Shown here piece by piece: positions 14,226 through 20,319 of a DNA stretch of 20,319 bases. Both the position numbers and the translations under genes were made by a program. Positions within the stretch are counted from its first letter, which is position 1, and every line of letters starts with the position of its first letter. Source of the DNA: a bacterium UBP6_UBA1177. Lineage in GTDB: Bacteria > UBP6 > UBA1177. The notes beneath the pieces were generated by a model that searched no databases, had not been told where the DNA came from, and worked only from the letters and a program-made list of their open reading frames with translations. Location of the stretch: positions 57,620 to 77,938 of the forward strand of contig DBYV01000001.1 of assembly GCA_002310995.1 (NCBI GenBank), written 5' to 3'.

Positions 14226-16610
14226 GGAGTAGGTTTTGTATGCGTTGTTCTCGCAGACAACTACCGTAGGGACGCTTCTGATTCCGAATTTTTTCGCAAG
14301 GTCCATATTATCGGCTGCGTCAAGAACTCTGAGGTAAGGGGTTCCTTCCAATTCTTCTTTTGCTTTCGGGCAGTTGGGGCAGGTTTTCTGGGTGAAGAGG
14401 TAAACCTGTTTGTCACTGCATGATGCCGCTGACATTGAAGCTGCTGGCTGAACGAAAGATTCCGGAGCGACCGTGTTGTTAAGTCCGGAGAAAACTTTGT
14501 TTCCCGAATCGCCTCTGTCAGCAATCTCTTTGGTGATATCGGCAGAGATTTTGTATTCGGTTCTTTTTTCAAATTCCTGTTTTTTGCCGTCATTCCAGTG
14601 TTCGATCGGTCTGTAGTAGCCTGTGATTCTGCTGTAAACTTCAACTTTGCCGCCGCATTTCGGACATGCATCGTGTTCGCCTGCGCTGTAGCCGCATTTC
14701 GGGCAGATTGTGTAGGTTGGAGAAATCGTGAAATATGGAAGTTTGAAGGTGTAGGCAATTTTTTTAACAAGCGCTGCTGCCGACTGCCATGAAGGAAGTT
14801 TTTCGCCGAGGAAGGTGTGGAAAACTGTTCCGCCTGTGAACTTTGTCTGAAGTTTGTCCTGAATTTCGAGAGCTTCGAAAGGATCGGTCGTGTAGTTTAC
14901 AGGAAGGTGACAGCTGTTGGTGTAGAAAGGTTTCTCGTCATTGTTTGCCGCTGCGGTTACAATGTCGTCCCATCTTGCCTTATCCATTTTTGCAAGGCGG
15001 TAAGCGGTTGATTCAGCAGGTGTAGCTTCAAGGTTGTAAAGGTCGCCTGTTTCTTCCTGGTAAGTTTTGAGTTTTTCGCGCATGAAATCAAGGACATCCT
15101 GGGAGAACTTGAGACCTTTGTGACCTGCGATGTTCTCTTTGATCCAGCATGCGTTGAGACACATTTCGTTCATGCCGACAAGGCCGATAGTCGAGAAATG
15201 CGAGTTGAAGTTGCCGAGGTATCTTTTGGTGTAGGGATAGAAGTTCTCGTTAAGGAGCTTCGTGCAGACTTTTCTCTTGATTTCAAGGCTTCTCTTCGCG
15301 ATATCCATAAGTCTTTCAAGTTTTGTGTAGAACTCTTCCTCGTTTTTCGAGTTGTATGCGATTCTCGGAAGGTTGATTGTTACAACACCGATGCTGCCAG
15401 TTTTTTCGCCGCTTCCGAAGAGGCCGCCTGTTTTCTTGCGGAGTTCTCTTTTGTCAAGCTGAAGTCTGCAGCACATGCTTCTGACGTCACTCGGTTTCAT
15501 GTCACTGTTGATGAAGTTCTGGAAATAAGGGGTGCCGTATTTTGCCGTCATTTCGAAAAGAAGCGGAACATTTTCGCCTTCCCAGTTGAAATCCTTCGTG
15601 ATGTTGTAGGTCGGGATCGGATACTGGAAACCGCGTCCTACCGCATCGCCTTCAAGCATGATTTCGATGAAAGCCTTGTTGATCATATCCATTTCTTTCT
15701 GGCATTCGCCGTAAGTGAAATCCATCTCTTTGCCGCCGACGATCGCAGGAATGTTTTTGAGGTCGTCCGGGCATACCCAGTCAAGCGTGATGTTGCTGAA
15801 CGGAGACTGAGTTCCCCATCTCGACGGAGTATTTACGCCGAAAACGAAAGCCTGAATCGCCTGTTTTACACCTTTGTAGTCAAGCTGATCGACGCGTGCG
15901 AACGGAGCGAGGTATGTGTCGAAGCTCGAGAAAGCCTGAGCGCCTGCCCATTCGTTCTGCATGATGCCGAGAAAGTTGACCATCTGGTTCGCGATCGTGT
16001 AAAGATGGTTTGCCGGAGCCGATGTAAGTTTGCCGGGAACGCCGCCAAGACCTTCCTGGATGAGCTGTTTAAGCGACCAGCCTGCGCAGTAAGCGGTGAG
16101 CATCGAAAGATCGTGAAGGTGGAAGTCGCCGTTTTTGTGGCACTGTGCGATTTCGTTGTCGTAAATTTCGCTAAGCCAGTAGTTTGCCGTGATCTTTCCG
16201 CTGTTGTGAAGGATAAGTCCGCCGATGCTGTAGGTGACAGTCGAATTTTCCTTGACTCTCCAGTCTTCGTTGTTGACGTAGCTGTTGATTGTTTCTTTAT
16301 AATCAAGGATTGTGGATTTCATTTCGCGGAGTTTCTCGCGCTGCTTTCTGTAAAGGATGTAAGCCTTTGCAACAGAGGTGTAGCCCGATTTTTCAAGTGT
16401 GTTCTCAACACTGTCCTGAACGTCTTCGATCTCGATTACGTTGTCATGGATCTTGTTCTGGAAGTCAGCAGTTACTCTGAGCGTGAGAATGTCTAAAATA
16501 TCATCGTTAAAAAGCATATCTGCGGCGACGAATGCCTTTTTGATAGCTTCCTTGATTTTAGTTAAGTCGAAATCTGCCAAAGCGTTGTTTCTTTTTCTGA
16601 TTTTGAACAT
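14184..16610 (-). CDS. nrdD: Anaerobic (class III) ribonucleoside-triphosphate reductase with fused glutaredoxin-like domain
   Basis: Oxygen-sensitive glycyl-radical enzyme that makes dNTPs from NTPs under anoxia. The 808 residues hold, in order: an ATP-cone (1-~95; MFKIRKRNNALADFDLTKIK), the radical barrel with the SMCCRLQLDKRELRKKTGG block carrying the thiyl cysteine, and a four-Cys zinc site (CPKCGYSAGEHDACPKCGG, Cys636/639/649/652). The glycyl-radical site is RITGYYRP with Gly664. After a linker (~690-733) a ~75-residue glutaredoxin/NrdH-like domain follows: VYLFTQKTCPNCPKAKEEL with CPNC at 744-747, RSVPTVVV, and the tail YSGLSDIISFKKNLK. The fused redoxin suggests disulfide-based reduction of the active site rather than formate. 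The activase NrdG is not in view. The ribosome binding site is AGAGGAGA, and paired NrdR-type boxes overlap the promoter. Confidence 0.96.
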   Translation of the reverse strand: MFKIRKRNNALADFDLTKIKEAIKKAFVAADMLFNDDILDILTLRVTADFQNKIHDNVIEIEDVQDSVENTLEKSGYTSVAKAYILYRKQREKLREMKSTILDYKETINSYVNNEDWRVKENSTVTYSIGGLILHNSGKITANYWLSEIYDNEIAQCHKNGDFHLHDLSMLTAYCAGWSLKQLIQEGLGGVPGKLTSAPANHLYTIANQMVNFLGIMQNEWAGAQAFSSFDTYLAPFARVDQLDYKGVKQAIQAFVFGVNTPSRWGTQSPFSNITLDWVCPDDLKNIPAIVGGKEMDFTYGECQKEMDMINKAFIEIMLEGDAVGRGFQYPIPTYNITKDFNWEGENVPLLFEMTAKYGTPYFQNFINSDMKPSDVRSMCCRLQLDKRELRKKTGGLFGSGEKTGSIGVVTINLPRIAYNSKNEEEFYTKLERLMDIAKRSLEIKRKVCTKLLNENFYPYTKRYLGNFNSHFSTIGLVGMNEMCLNACWIKENIAGHKGLKFSQDVLDFMREKLKTYQEETGDLYNLEATPAESTAYRLAKMDKARWDDIVTAAANNDEKPFYTNSCHLPVNYTTDPFEALEIQDKLQTKFTGGTVFHTFLGEKLPSWQSAAALVKKIAYTFKLPYFTISPTYTICPKCGYSAGEHDACPKCGGKVEVYSRITGYYRPIEHWNDGKKQEFEKRTEYKISADITKEIADRGDSGNKVFSGLNNTVAPESFVQPAASMSAASCSDKQVYLFTQKTCPNCPKAKEELEGTPYLRVLDAADNMDLAKKFGIRSVPTVVVCENNAYKTYSGLSDIISFKKNLK

Positions 16611-16659
16611 TTGTTTTTCTCCTCTGGGTTAAAAGTTATAAAACACAAAAAGCACGGCG

Positions 16660-16687
16660 ATGCTACACAAGCAATTGTGGTTGTCAA
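16660..16687 (-). promoter_or_regulatory. nrdD promoter
   Basis: On the minus strand a perfect TTGACA (plus 16682-16687) is followed after 16 nt by TAGCAT (16660-16665). The predicted start near 16653 gives a leader of about 40 nt. The left NrdR-type box fills the spacer. Confidence 0.6.
16665..16680. promoter_or_regulatory. NrdR-type box, promoter-spacer copy
   Basis: ACACAAGCAATTGTGG keeps the palindromic ends and the C-A-A / T-T-G cores of the 16-bp NrdR consensus (acaCwAtATwTwGtgt). It lies between the -35 and -10 of nrdD and is spaced exactly 32 bp from the second box, the pairing expected for NrdR, the nucleotide-sensing repressor of ribonucleotide reductase genes. Confidence 0.65.
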
Positions 16688-16696
16688 TAGAAAAAT

Positions 16697-16712
16697 GCAC
16701 AATATCTTGGGT
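16697..16712. promoter_or_regulatory. NrdR-type box, upstream copy
   Basis: GCACAATATCTTGGGT matches the NrdR consensus well, including the central AATAT and the flanking CAC / GGGT ends. It is just upstream of the nrdD -35 and 32 bp (about three helical turns) from its partner. Confidence 0.7.
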
Positions 16713-16773
16713 TTTTTTGTAAGTGTCTGAAATTTTTGAGAAAAAATTTTCTTATTTTTTGCCTCAGCCTAAT

Positions 16774-16796
16774 CGTCACGCCGTCACGCCGTCACG
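16774..16796. repeat. 8-bp tandem repeat, nearly three units
   Basis: CGTCACGC occurs as two full units and a third of seven bases (CGTCACG) between the lepB stop and the nrdD promoter. It ends 2 bp before the lepB stop codon. Possibly replication-slippage DNA; no function is apparent. Confidence 0.75.
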
Positions 16797-16798
16797 TA

Positions 16799-17800
16799 TT
16801 ATTTGAAAAAATGTCCGATTCTGTTGAGACGAAGTTCTTTGACATCAAAAATCGAGTTTCCGAACTGCACTGAAAACCATACGAAAAGCGGTTTGCCCTG
16901 AACATTGCTTCTTGGAACAAAGCCCCAGTATCTGCTGTCAAGACTGTCGTCGCGGTTGTCACCCATGACAAAGTAGTTCCTTTCGGGGACGATGAAAGAG
17001 CGGTTGCAGTATGGACACTTTGCGCTGATTTGTTCTCTTATTTCATCTGTAAAGCTGTCATTGTATATGACTTTATAGCTGTTGCCGTTTTCATCCGTTT
17101 CGATGTACTGAGTCGTCTCTTCGATTCTGCCGCGCGATGAGTAGTATGAAACTTTGCCCGCTTCTTCTCGTTCGAGTTTTTTACCGTTTACGTAAACATT
17201 TGTGCCCAGGATGACTATTGTGTCTCCTGGAACGCCGATGACCCTTTTTACAAGTGCTTTTTTATCCGGTCCAGGCTCTGTGAAAGTGATTATATCGCCC
17301 CGTTTAGGGTCTGTGAATTCGACAAACTGGCTTTCCGCGAAGGGGAGTGTCAGGCCGTAATAAAACATCGAAACGAAGAGGTTGTCGCCGATTTCTATTG
17401 TGTCAACCATGCTTCCTGTCGGAACGCGGAACGAGCCGATGACGAAAAACTTGAGAATGAGCGCGACAAGAACGACAAGCCAGAGCTCGTCAAAAAGTTC
17501 CCACAGTGCATTCTGCCGGTATTTTTTGAAGTAATGTTCCAGATTGTAATTTGTTTCACCAAGCACTTTTTTAATGTATTCCAGCGAAAGTTTTGGATAT
17601 TTTTCTGCCGAAAAAGCTTTGTCGTCATTTTTTGCCCGTTCTTTTTCTTCAAAAACTTCCGAAATTTTTTTGATGTTTTCATCAAGTTTTTTTTCAACCT
17701 GCTCCGGCAGATTTTTCCGTTTTTTCTTTATCCATTCAAGCCTGTTGCCCTGAATTGCCAGCTTTTTCAATATTTTTCTGAGTTTTAATTTTTCTAACAA
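16799..17800 (-). CDS. lepB: Signal peptidase I with long charged N-terminal extension
   Basis: Inner-membrane serine protease that removes signal peptides from exported proteins. A TTG start at 17800 is chosen because GGAGGGG lies 3 nt before it and a promoter fits upstream. An earlier in-frame TTG at 17827 has no ribosome binding site. The 333-residue product begins with ~100 Lys/Glu-rich, helical residues, then one membrane segment at ~106-120 (LWLVVLVALILKFFVI). The catalytic domain carries the nucleophile Ser130 (FRVPTGSMVDTI) and general base Lys185 (ALVKRVIGVPGD), plus the C-terminal YFVMGDNRDDSLDSRYWGFV box. A CPYC pair precedes that box and is not typical of E. coli LepB. The extended cytosolic N-terminus is longer than usual for single-pass enzymes; its role is unknown. 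It is divergent from the fumarase genes. Confidence 0.93.
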   Translation of the reverse strand: MLEKLKLRKILKKLAIQGNRLEWIKKKRKNLPEQVEKKLDENIKKISEVFEEKERAKNDDKAFSAEKYPKLSLEYIKKVLGETNYNLEHYFKKYRQNALWELFDELWLVVLVALILKFFVIGSFRVPTGSMVDTIEIGDNLFVSMFYYGLTLPFAESQFVEFTDPKRGDIITFTEPGPDKKALVKRVIGVPGDTIVILGTNVYVNGKKLEREEAGKVSYYSSRGRIEETTQYIETDENGNSYKVIYNDSFTDEIREQISAKCPYCNRSFIVPERNYFVMGDNRDDSLDSRYWGFVPRSNVQGKPLFVWFSVQFGNSIFDVKELRLNRIGHFFK

Positions 17801-17827
17801 GAGCCCCTCCGTTTTTAAAACCCGCAA

Positions 17828-17855
17828 AAGATAGTCAAAAGAGGCTGAATTGCAA
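17828..17855 (-). promoter_or_regulatory. Candidate lepB promoter
   Basis: On the minus strand TTGCAA (17850-17855) is followed after 16 nt by TATCTT (17828-17833). The predicted start near 17821 lies downstream of the TTG at 17827, which supports the shorter lepB start at 17800. Confidence 0.45.
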
Positions 17856-17891
17856 AATTTATTCTGTTATCAGCCTTATATATTAATTTAT

Positions 17892-17919
17892 TTGACTTTA
17901 AAACTTCAAGACTAATAAT
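17892..17919 (+). promoter_or_regulatory. Candidate promoter for fumarase / 2-oxoglutarate:ferredoxin oxidoreductase genes
   Basis: TTGACT (17892-17897) is followed after 16 nt by AATAAT (17914-17919). The predicted start near 17926 excludes the in-frame ATG at 17918 and leaves a short leader with GAGG before ATG 17942. Confidence 0.55.
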
Positions 17920-17941
17920 GCTGCGGTTGTTTGAGGTCGCA

Positions 17942-18760
17942 ATGCGTATTATAGAAGGTTTAGCTATAAAAGAGGCCGTGAAAGAGCTTTTTATTAAGCT
18001 CAATTATTCACCTGTTTCGCTTGAAAATGTTGTTTTTGCTGATTCACATATGGACTCTTTTGAAAATCAACTTGCCGAAATCATTGATAAAAATCATACA
18101 ATGGCAAAAACGGAAAAACGTCCTCTCTGTCAGGATTGCGGAGTTGCACAGATTTTTGTGAAAATGGGCAAAAACGTCACTTTCAGCGATTCTCCGAGCT
18201 TGGATATCCTCATAAACAAAGGGGTAGAGGAGGCGTATAGCGAAGGTCTGCTCAGAAAATCGACGGTCGCTGACCCGTTTGAGCGCAGAAACGAAGGGAA
18301 AAACCTTCCGGCCTTTATCCACTACGAGCTTTGCGACGGCGACACTTTCGAGATCTATGGCATTGCGAAGGGCGGAGGCAGCGAGAACGTGAGTGCGCAT
18401 AAAATGCTTGTTCCGGCGGCAGGGCGCGATGGAGTAGCTGATTTTGTTTTTGAAACTCTCAAAAACGCAGGAGGAAAGGGATGCCCGCCCTATTTTGTCG
18501 GTGTCGGAGTCGGCGGAACATTCGATTCTGTAGCAACTTTAGCGAAAAAAGCACTTCTCGAGCAGGTCTGCGAAGACAAGGAACTGCTTGAAATGATTAA
18601 TGAAAAGATAAAAGATTTAGGTTTCGGAGTTCTCGGTTTTCCAGGGAAATGCCCGGTAAAAGCGGTTTATGTGAAAAAGGCTCCGACACATATTGCAATG
18701 ATGCCTGCGGCTGTTGCCCTCAACTGCCACAGCTTCAGGACCGGAAAGGTTGAACTATGA
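17942..18760 (+). CDS. Class I (Fe-S) fumarase / tartrate dehydratase family, alpha subunit
   Basis: Catalytic half of a two-subunit [4Fe-4S] hydro-lyase that interconverts fumarate and malate. ATG 17942 has GAGG 5 nt upstream; an in-frame ATG at 17918 lies inside the predicted -10 and is rejected. The 272-residue length suits the family. Signatures are KRPLCQDCGVAQIFVKMG with candidate cluster ligand Cys63, the KGGGSENVSAHKML block, and GCPPYFVGVGVGGTFDSVA with another candidate ligand cysteine. Near the C-terminus are HIAMMPAAVALNCHSFR residues. The usual CQDTG reads CQDCG here. The beta gene starts inside the stop codon (ATGA overlap). Family members also act on L-tartrate or methylfumarate; fumarase is favoured because 2-oxoglutarate:ferredoxin oxidoreductase genes follow. 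Confidence 0.9.
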   Translation: MRIIEGLAIKEAVKELFIKLNYSPVSLENVVFADSHMDSFENQLAEIIDKNHTMAKTEKRPLCQDCGVAQIFVKMGKNVTFSDSPSLDILINKGVEEAYSEGLLRKSTVADPFERRNEGKNLPAFIHYELCDGDTFEIYGIAKGGGSENVSAHKMLVPAAGRDGVADFVFETLKNAGGKGCPPYFVGVGVGGTFDSVATLAKKALLEQVCEDKELLEMINEKIKDLGFGVLGFPGKCPVKAVYVKKAPTHIAMMPAAVALNCHSFRTGKVEL

Positions 18761-19248
18761 TAAGCGCGGATAAGGAATTAAAAGCAGGAAATATCGTGAA
18801 TTTAAGCGGAGAAATGTTCACTTTGCGCGACAATTCCGCGAAAAAACTCGCCGCAATGCTTGAAAACGGTGAAAATCCCAACTTTCCGCTTGAAAATTCG
18901 GCTGTTTTCTTTGCCGCTCCGACCCCCGGATTCGAGGAAGGACGCGCCAGCATAGGCCCTACGACGAGCGCGAGAATGGCCGCTTTTATTCCGAAACTGA
19001 TCGAAAAAGGGGTTAAATATTTTATCGGCAAAGGAGCTTTGCCCGAAGCTGCGAAAAACGCGCTCGTTGAAGGTAAAGCCTTTTATTTTCAGGCGCTTGG
19101 CGGTATCGGCGCATACTACGGAAGCAAGGTTTCGTCGATGGAACTCATGCTTTTCGAGGAGTTCGGCCCCGAAGCGGTTTACAAAGTTGAGGTATCGGAT
19201 TTTCCGGTAATAATTTCAATAGATTCAGACAGTGGCATATTTTTTTAA
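18757..19248 (+). CDS. Class I fumarase / tartrate dehydratase family, beta subunit
   Basis: The 163-residue swivelling subunit pairs with the alpha product to build the substrate site. Conserved elements are the LKAGNIVNLSGEMFTLRD N-terminus, the GRASIGPTTSARM substrate-contact block, YFIGKGALPEAAKNAL, and FYFQALGGIGAYYGSKVSS followed by ELMLFEEFGPEAVYKVEVSD. Length and order match stand-alone beta subunits. The ATG overlaps the alpha stop by 4 bp, so translation is coupled and subunits are made together. The C-terminus (SGIFF) is short, as in anaerobe versions. Confidence 0.92.
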   Translation: MISADKELKAGNIVNLSGEMFTLRDNSAKKLAAMLENGENPNFPLENSAVFFAAPTPGFEEGRASIGPTTSARMAAFIPKLIEKGVKYFIGKGALPEAAKNALVEGKAFYFQALGGIGAYYGSKVSSMELMLFEEFGPEAVYKVEVSDFPVIISIDSDSGIFF

Positions 19249-19264
19249 CTTGTGAGGTTTGGAC

Positions 19265-19498
19265 ATGGGAAAAAGAGAATTTCAGGAAACGAAGTATGAA
19301 GGCGAAAAGTGCGTGCTGACGGTTCGTCCCGCGCTTTGCAAAGGCTGTGAAGTCTGCATCGAATTCTGCCCGAAAAAAGTTCTTTCGCTTGAAAGAAAAC
19401 AGCAGGTAGTCGTTGCCGATCACATCGAGAACTGCATCGCTTGCGGAATGTGCGAGCTGAGATGCCCCGATTTCGCTATTTACATTGAGAAAAAGTAG
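19265..19498 (+). CDS. korD: 2-oxoglutarate:ferredoxin oxidoreductase, 2x[4Fe-4S] ferredoxin-like subunit
   Basis: ATG 19265 is chosen over the in-frame TTG at 19259 because GAGG sits 7 nt before the ATG. The 77-residue protein holds two classical cluster motifs: LCKGCEVCIEFCPKKVL (Cys25, 28, 31, 35) and NCIACGMCELRCPD (Cys57, 60, 63, 67). It carries electrons between the thiamine-diphosphate subunits and soluble ferredoxin. Placement 9 bp before the alpha-subunit gene and 16 bp after the fumarase beta gene fits the common D-A-B-C gene order of KGOR/VOR-type enzymes. Confidence 0.92.
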   Translation: MGKREFQETKYEGEKCVLTVRPALCKGCEVCIEFCPKKVLSLERKQQVVVADHIENCIACGMCELRCPDFAIYIEKK

Positions 19499-19507
19499 GA
19501 GAGAGCT

Positions 19508-20319
19508 ATGGCAAATCCAAAGTATGAATTCATTCAGGGAAACCTTGCCTGCGCTAAAGGCGCGGCTTATGCCGGCTGCAAGTTCTTCGGAGGATACCCC
19601 ATCACTCCGTCGACCGAAATAGCCGAATTCATGTCAGAATATCTTCCGCAGCACGGCGGAAAATTTATCCAGATGGAAGACGAGATCGCGTCAATCGGCT
19701 CGATCATCGGTGCGTCGCTTACCGGCGCAAAGGCAATGACGGCTACAAGCGGCCCCGGTTTCTCGCTTATGCAGGAGCTTCTTGGTTACGCATGCATCGC
19801 CGAAGTTCCGATAGTTGTAGTTGACGTAATGAGAGGCGGCCCCTCGACCGGTCTTCCGACTTCTCCGGCTCAGTCCGATATTCTCCAGGCAAAATGGGGA
19901 ACCCACGGCGACCATCCTTCGATCACGATAGTTCCGAATTCGGTCGAAGAGATGTTCACAGAGACAGTCAGAGCTTTCAACCTCGCTGAATTTTTCAGAA
20001 CTCCCGTTATAATCCTTGGCGACGAGATCATCGGTCACATGAGAGAAAAAATCAGAATTCCGGAACCGGGTGAGCTCGAAGTTATCAACAGAAGCCTTCC
20101 GAACAACGACGGCGTATGCAAGACTCCGTATGCATCCGATATCAATAAGCCGGTATGCCTTCCGAACTTCGGAAAGAGCAGAATCCACGTCACCGGTCTC
20201 AACCACGACGACACCGGTTTCCCGACCATGGATCCGAAGATCGTCGCAAGGGAAAACGAAAGAATTTCCATGAAGATCTATCATCAGAGAAACCTGATCG
20301 ACAAGTTCGAAGCTCTTCA
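19508..20319 (+). CDS. korA: 2-oxoglutarate:ferredoxin oxidoreductase alpha subunit (cut by window edge)
   Basis: The frame opens at ATG 19508 after AGGAGAG and stays open for 270 codons to the right edge. It begins MANPKYEFIQGNLACAKGAA, then GGYPITPSTEIAEFMSEYLP, the EDEIASIGSIIGASLTGAKA block, TATSGPGFSLMQELLGYA and VDVMRGGPSTGLPTSPAQSD. These are the core signatures of 2-oxoacid:ferredoxin oxidoreductase alpha subunits, and GPSTGLPT fits the KorA/VorB branch. The enzyme oxidises 2-oxoglutarate to succinyl-CoA, or runs reductively, with ferredoxin. The beta and gamma subunits should lie just beyond the window. A branched-chain 2-oxoacid (VOR) substrate cannot be excluded; adjacency to fumarase favours 2-oxoglutarate. 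Confidence 0.92.
   Translation, partial: MANPKYEFIQGNLACAKGAAYAGCKFFGGYPITPSTEIAEFMSEYLPQHGGKFIQMEDEIASIGSIIGASLTGAKAMTATSGPGFSLMQELLGYACIAEVPIVVVDVMRGGPSTGLPTSPAQSDILQAKWGTHGDHPSITIVPNSVEEMFTETVRAFNLAEFFRTPVIILGDEIIGHMREKIRIPEPGELEVINRSLPNNDGVCKTPYASDINKPVCLPNFGKSRIHVTGLNHDDTGFPTMDPKIVARENERISMKIYHQRNLIDKFEAL

Noticed and set aside
15120..16496. A 458-codon plus-strand open frame antisense to nrdD.
   Set aside because: It lies wholly within the clearly coding nrdD on the other strand, and its translation has no recognisable family or domain. It is a codon-bias shadow.
16774..16796. Start of a CRISPR-like or satellite array.
   Set aside because: Only nearly three contiguous 8-bp units without spacers; a simple tandem repeat.
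17918..17941. Longer fumarase alpha start at ATG 17918.
   Set aside because: It lies within the predicted -10 element and has no ribosome binding site, whereas ATG 17942 has GAGG at 5 nt and begins with the family's usual N-terminus.

Overview
The window looks like chromosomal DNA from an anaerobic, diderm (Gram-negative) bacterium. Anaerobic life is suggested by a class III ribonucleotide reductase, a two-subunit oxygen-labile-type fumarase and a 2-oxoacid:ferredoxin oxidoreductase. A lipoprotein with a classical lipobox, and two exported proteins with Asp/Gly/Asn/Thr-rich linkers and cysteine modules of the form CGNxxxDxxEICD, recall Myxococcota and related former Deltaproteobacteria. That placement is an inference. 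No mobile element, CRISPR array, rRNA or tRNA was seen, and no gap without a gene exceeds 300 bp.

Layout, left to right. (1) 3-883, minus strand: groES-groEL, with groEL cut by the window edge; the promoter is followed by an inverted repeat that is not CIRCE. (2) 1087-6146, plus strand: tight four-gene run of serS, a lone glycogen-synthase N-terminal (GT5) domain, a carboxyltransferase subunit of the OadA/PycB/5S type without a biotinyl domain, and a J-domain protein. (3) 6143-9968: two divergent exported proteins, a DUF1566/Lcl-type lipoprotein (minus) and a subtilisin-like protease (plus), sharing a cysteine module. (4) 10003-14079, minus strand: phosphate-type response regulator, histidine kinase, Na+/phosphate cotransporter with PhoU-like tail, and a 33-codon micro-ORF. 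A three-unit 11-bp-period direct repeat resembling a Pho box lies before the transporter. (5) 14184-16610, minus strand: nrdD fused to a C-terminal glutaredoxin-like domain, with paired NrdR-type boxes around its promoter. (6) 16799-17800, minus strand: signal peptidase I with a long charged N-terminal extension. (7) 17942 to the right edge, plus strand: fumarase alpha and beta, a 2x[4Fe-4S] ferredoxin subunit and the start of the 2-oxoglutarate:ferredoxin oxidoreductase alpha subunit.

Functionally, the carboxyltransferase, fumarase and 2-oxoglutarate:ferredoxin oxidoreductase fit C4-dicarboxylate metabolism through a partial or reductive TCA route. The phosphate genes form a sensor-regulator-transporter module whose control logic can be read from the DNA.

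The most unusual object is the 33-codon micro-ORF at 10003-10104. It has a strong ribosome binding site and a lipoprotein signal peptide resembling that of the nearby Lcl-type lipoprotein. Its last 13 residues are identical to the C-terminus of NrdD encoded 4 kb away, and every base difference between the two copies is silent. It is either a chimeric relic or an unrecognised micro-lipoprotein. The two tail copies also flank the phosphate module as direct repeats.
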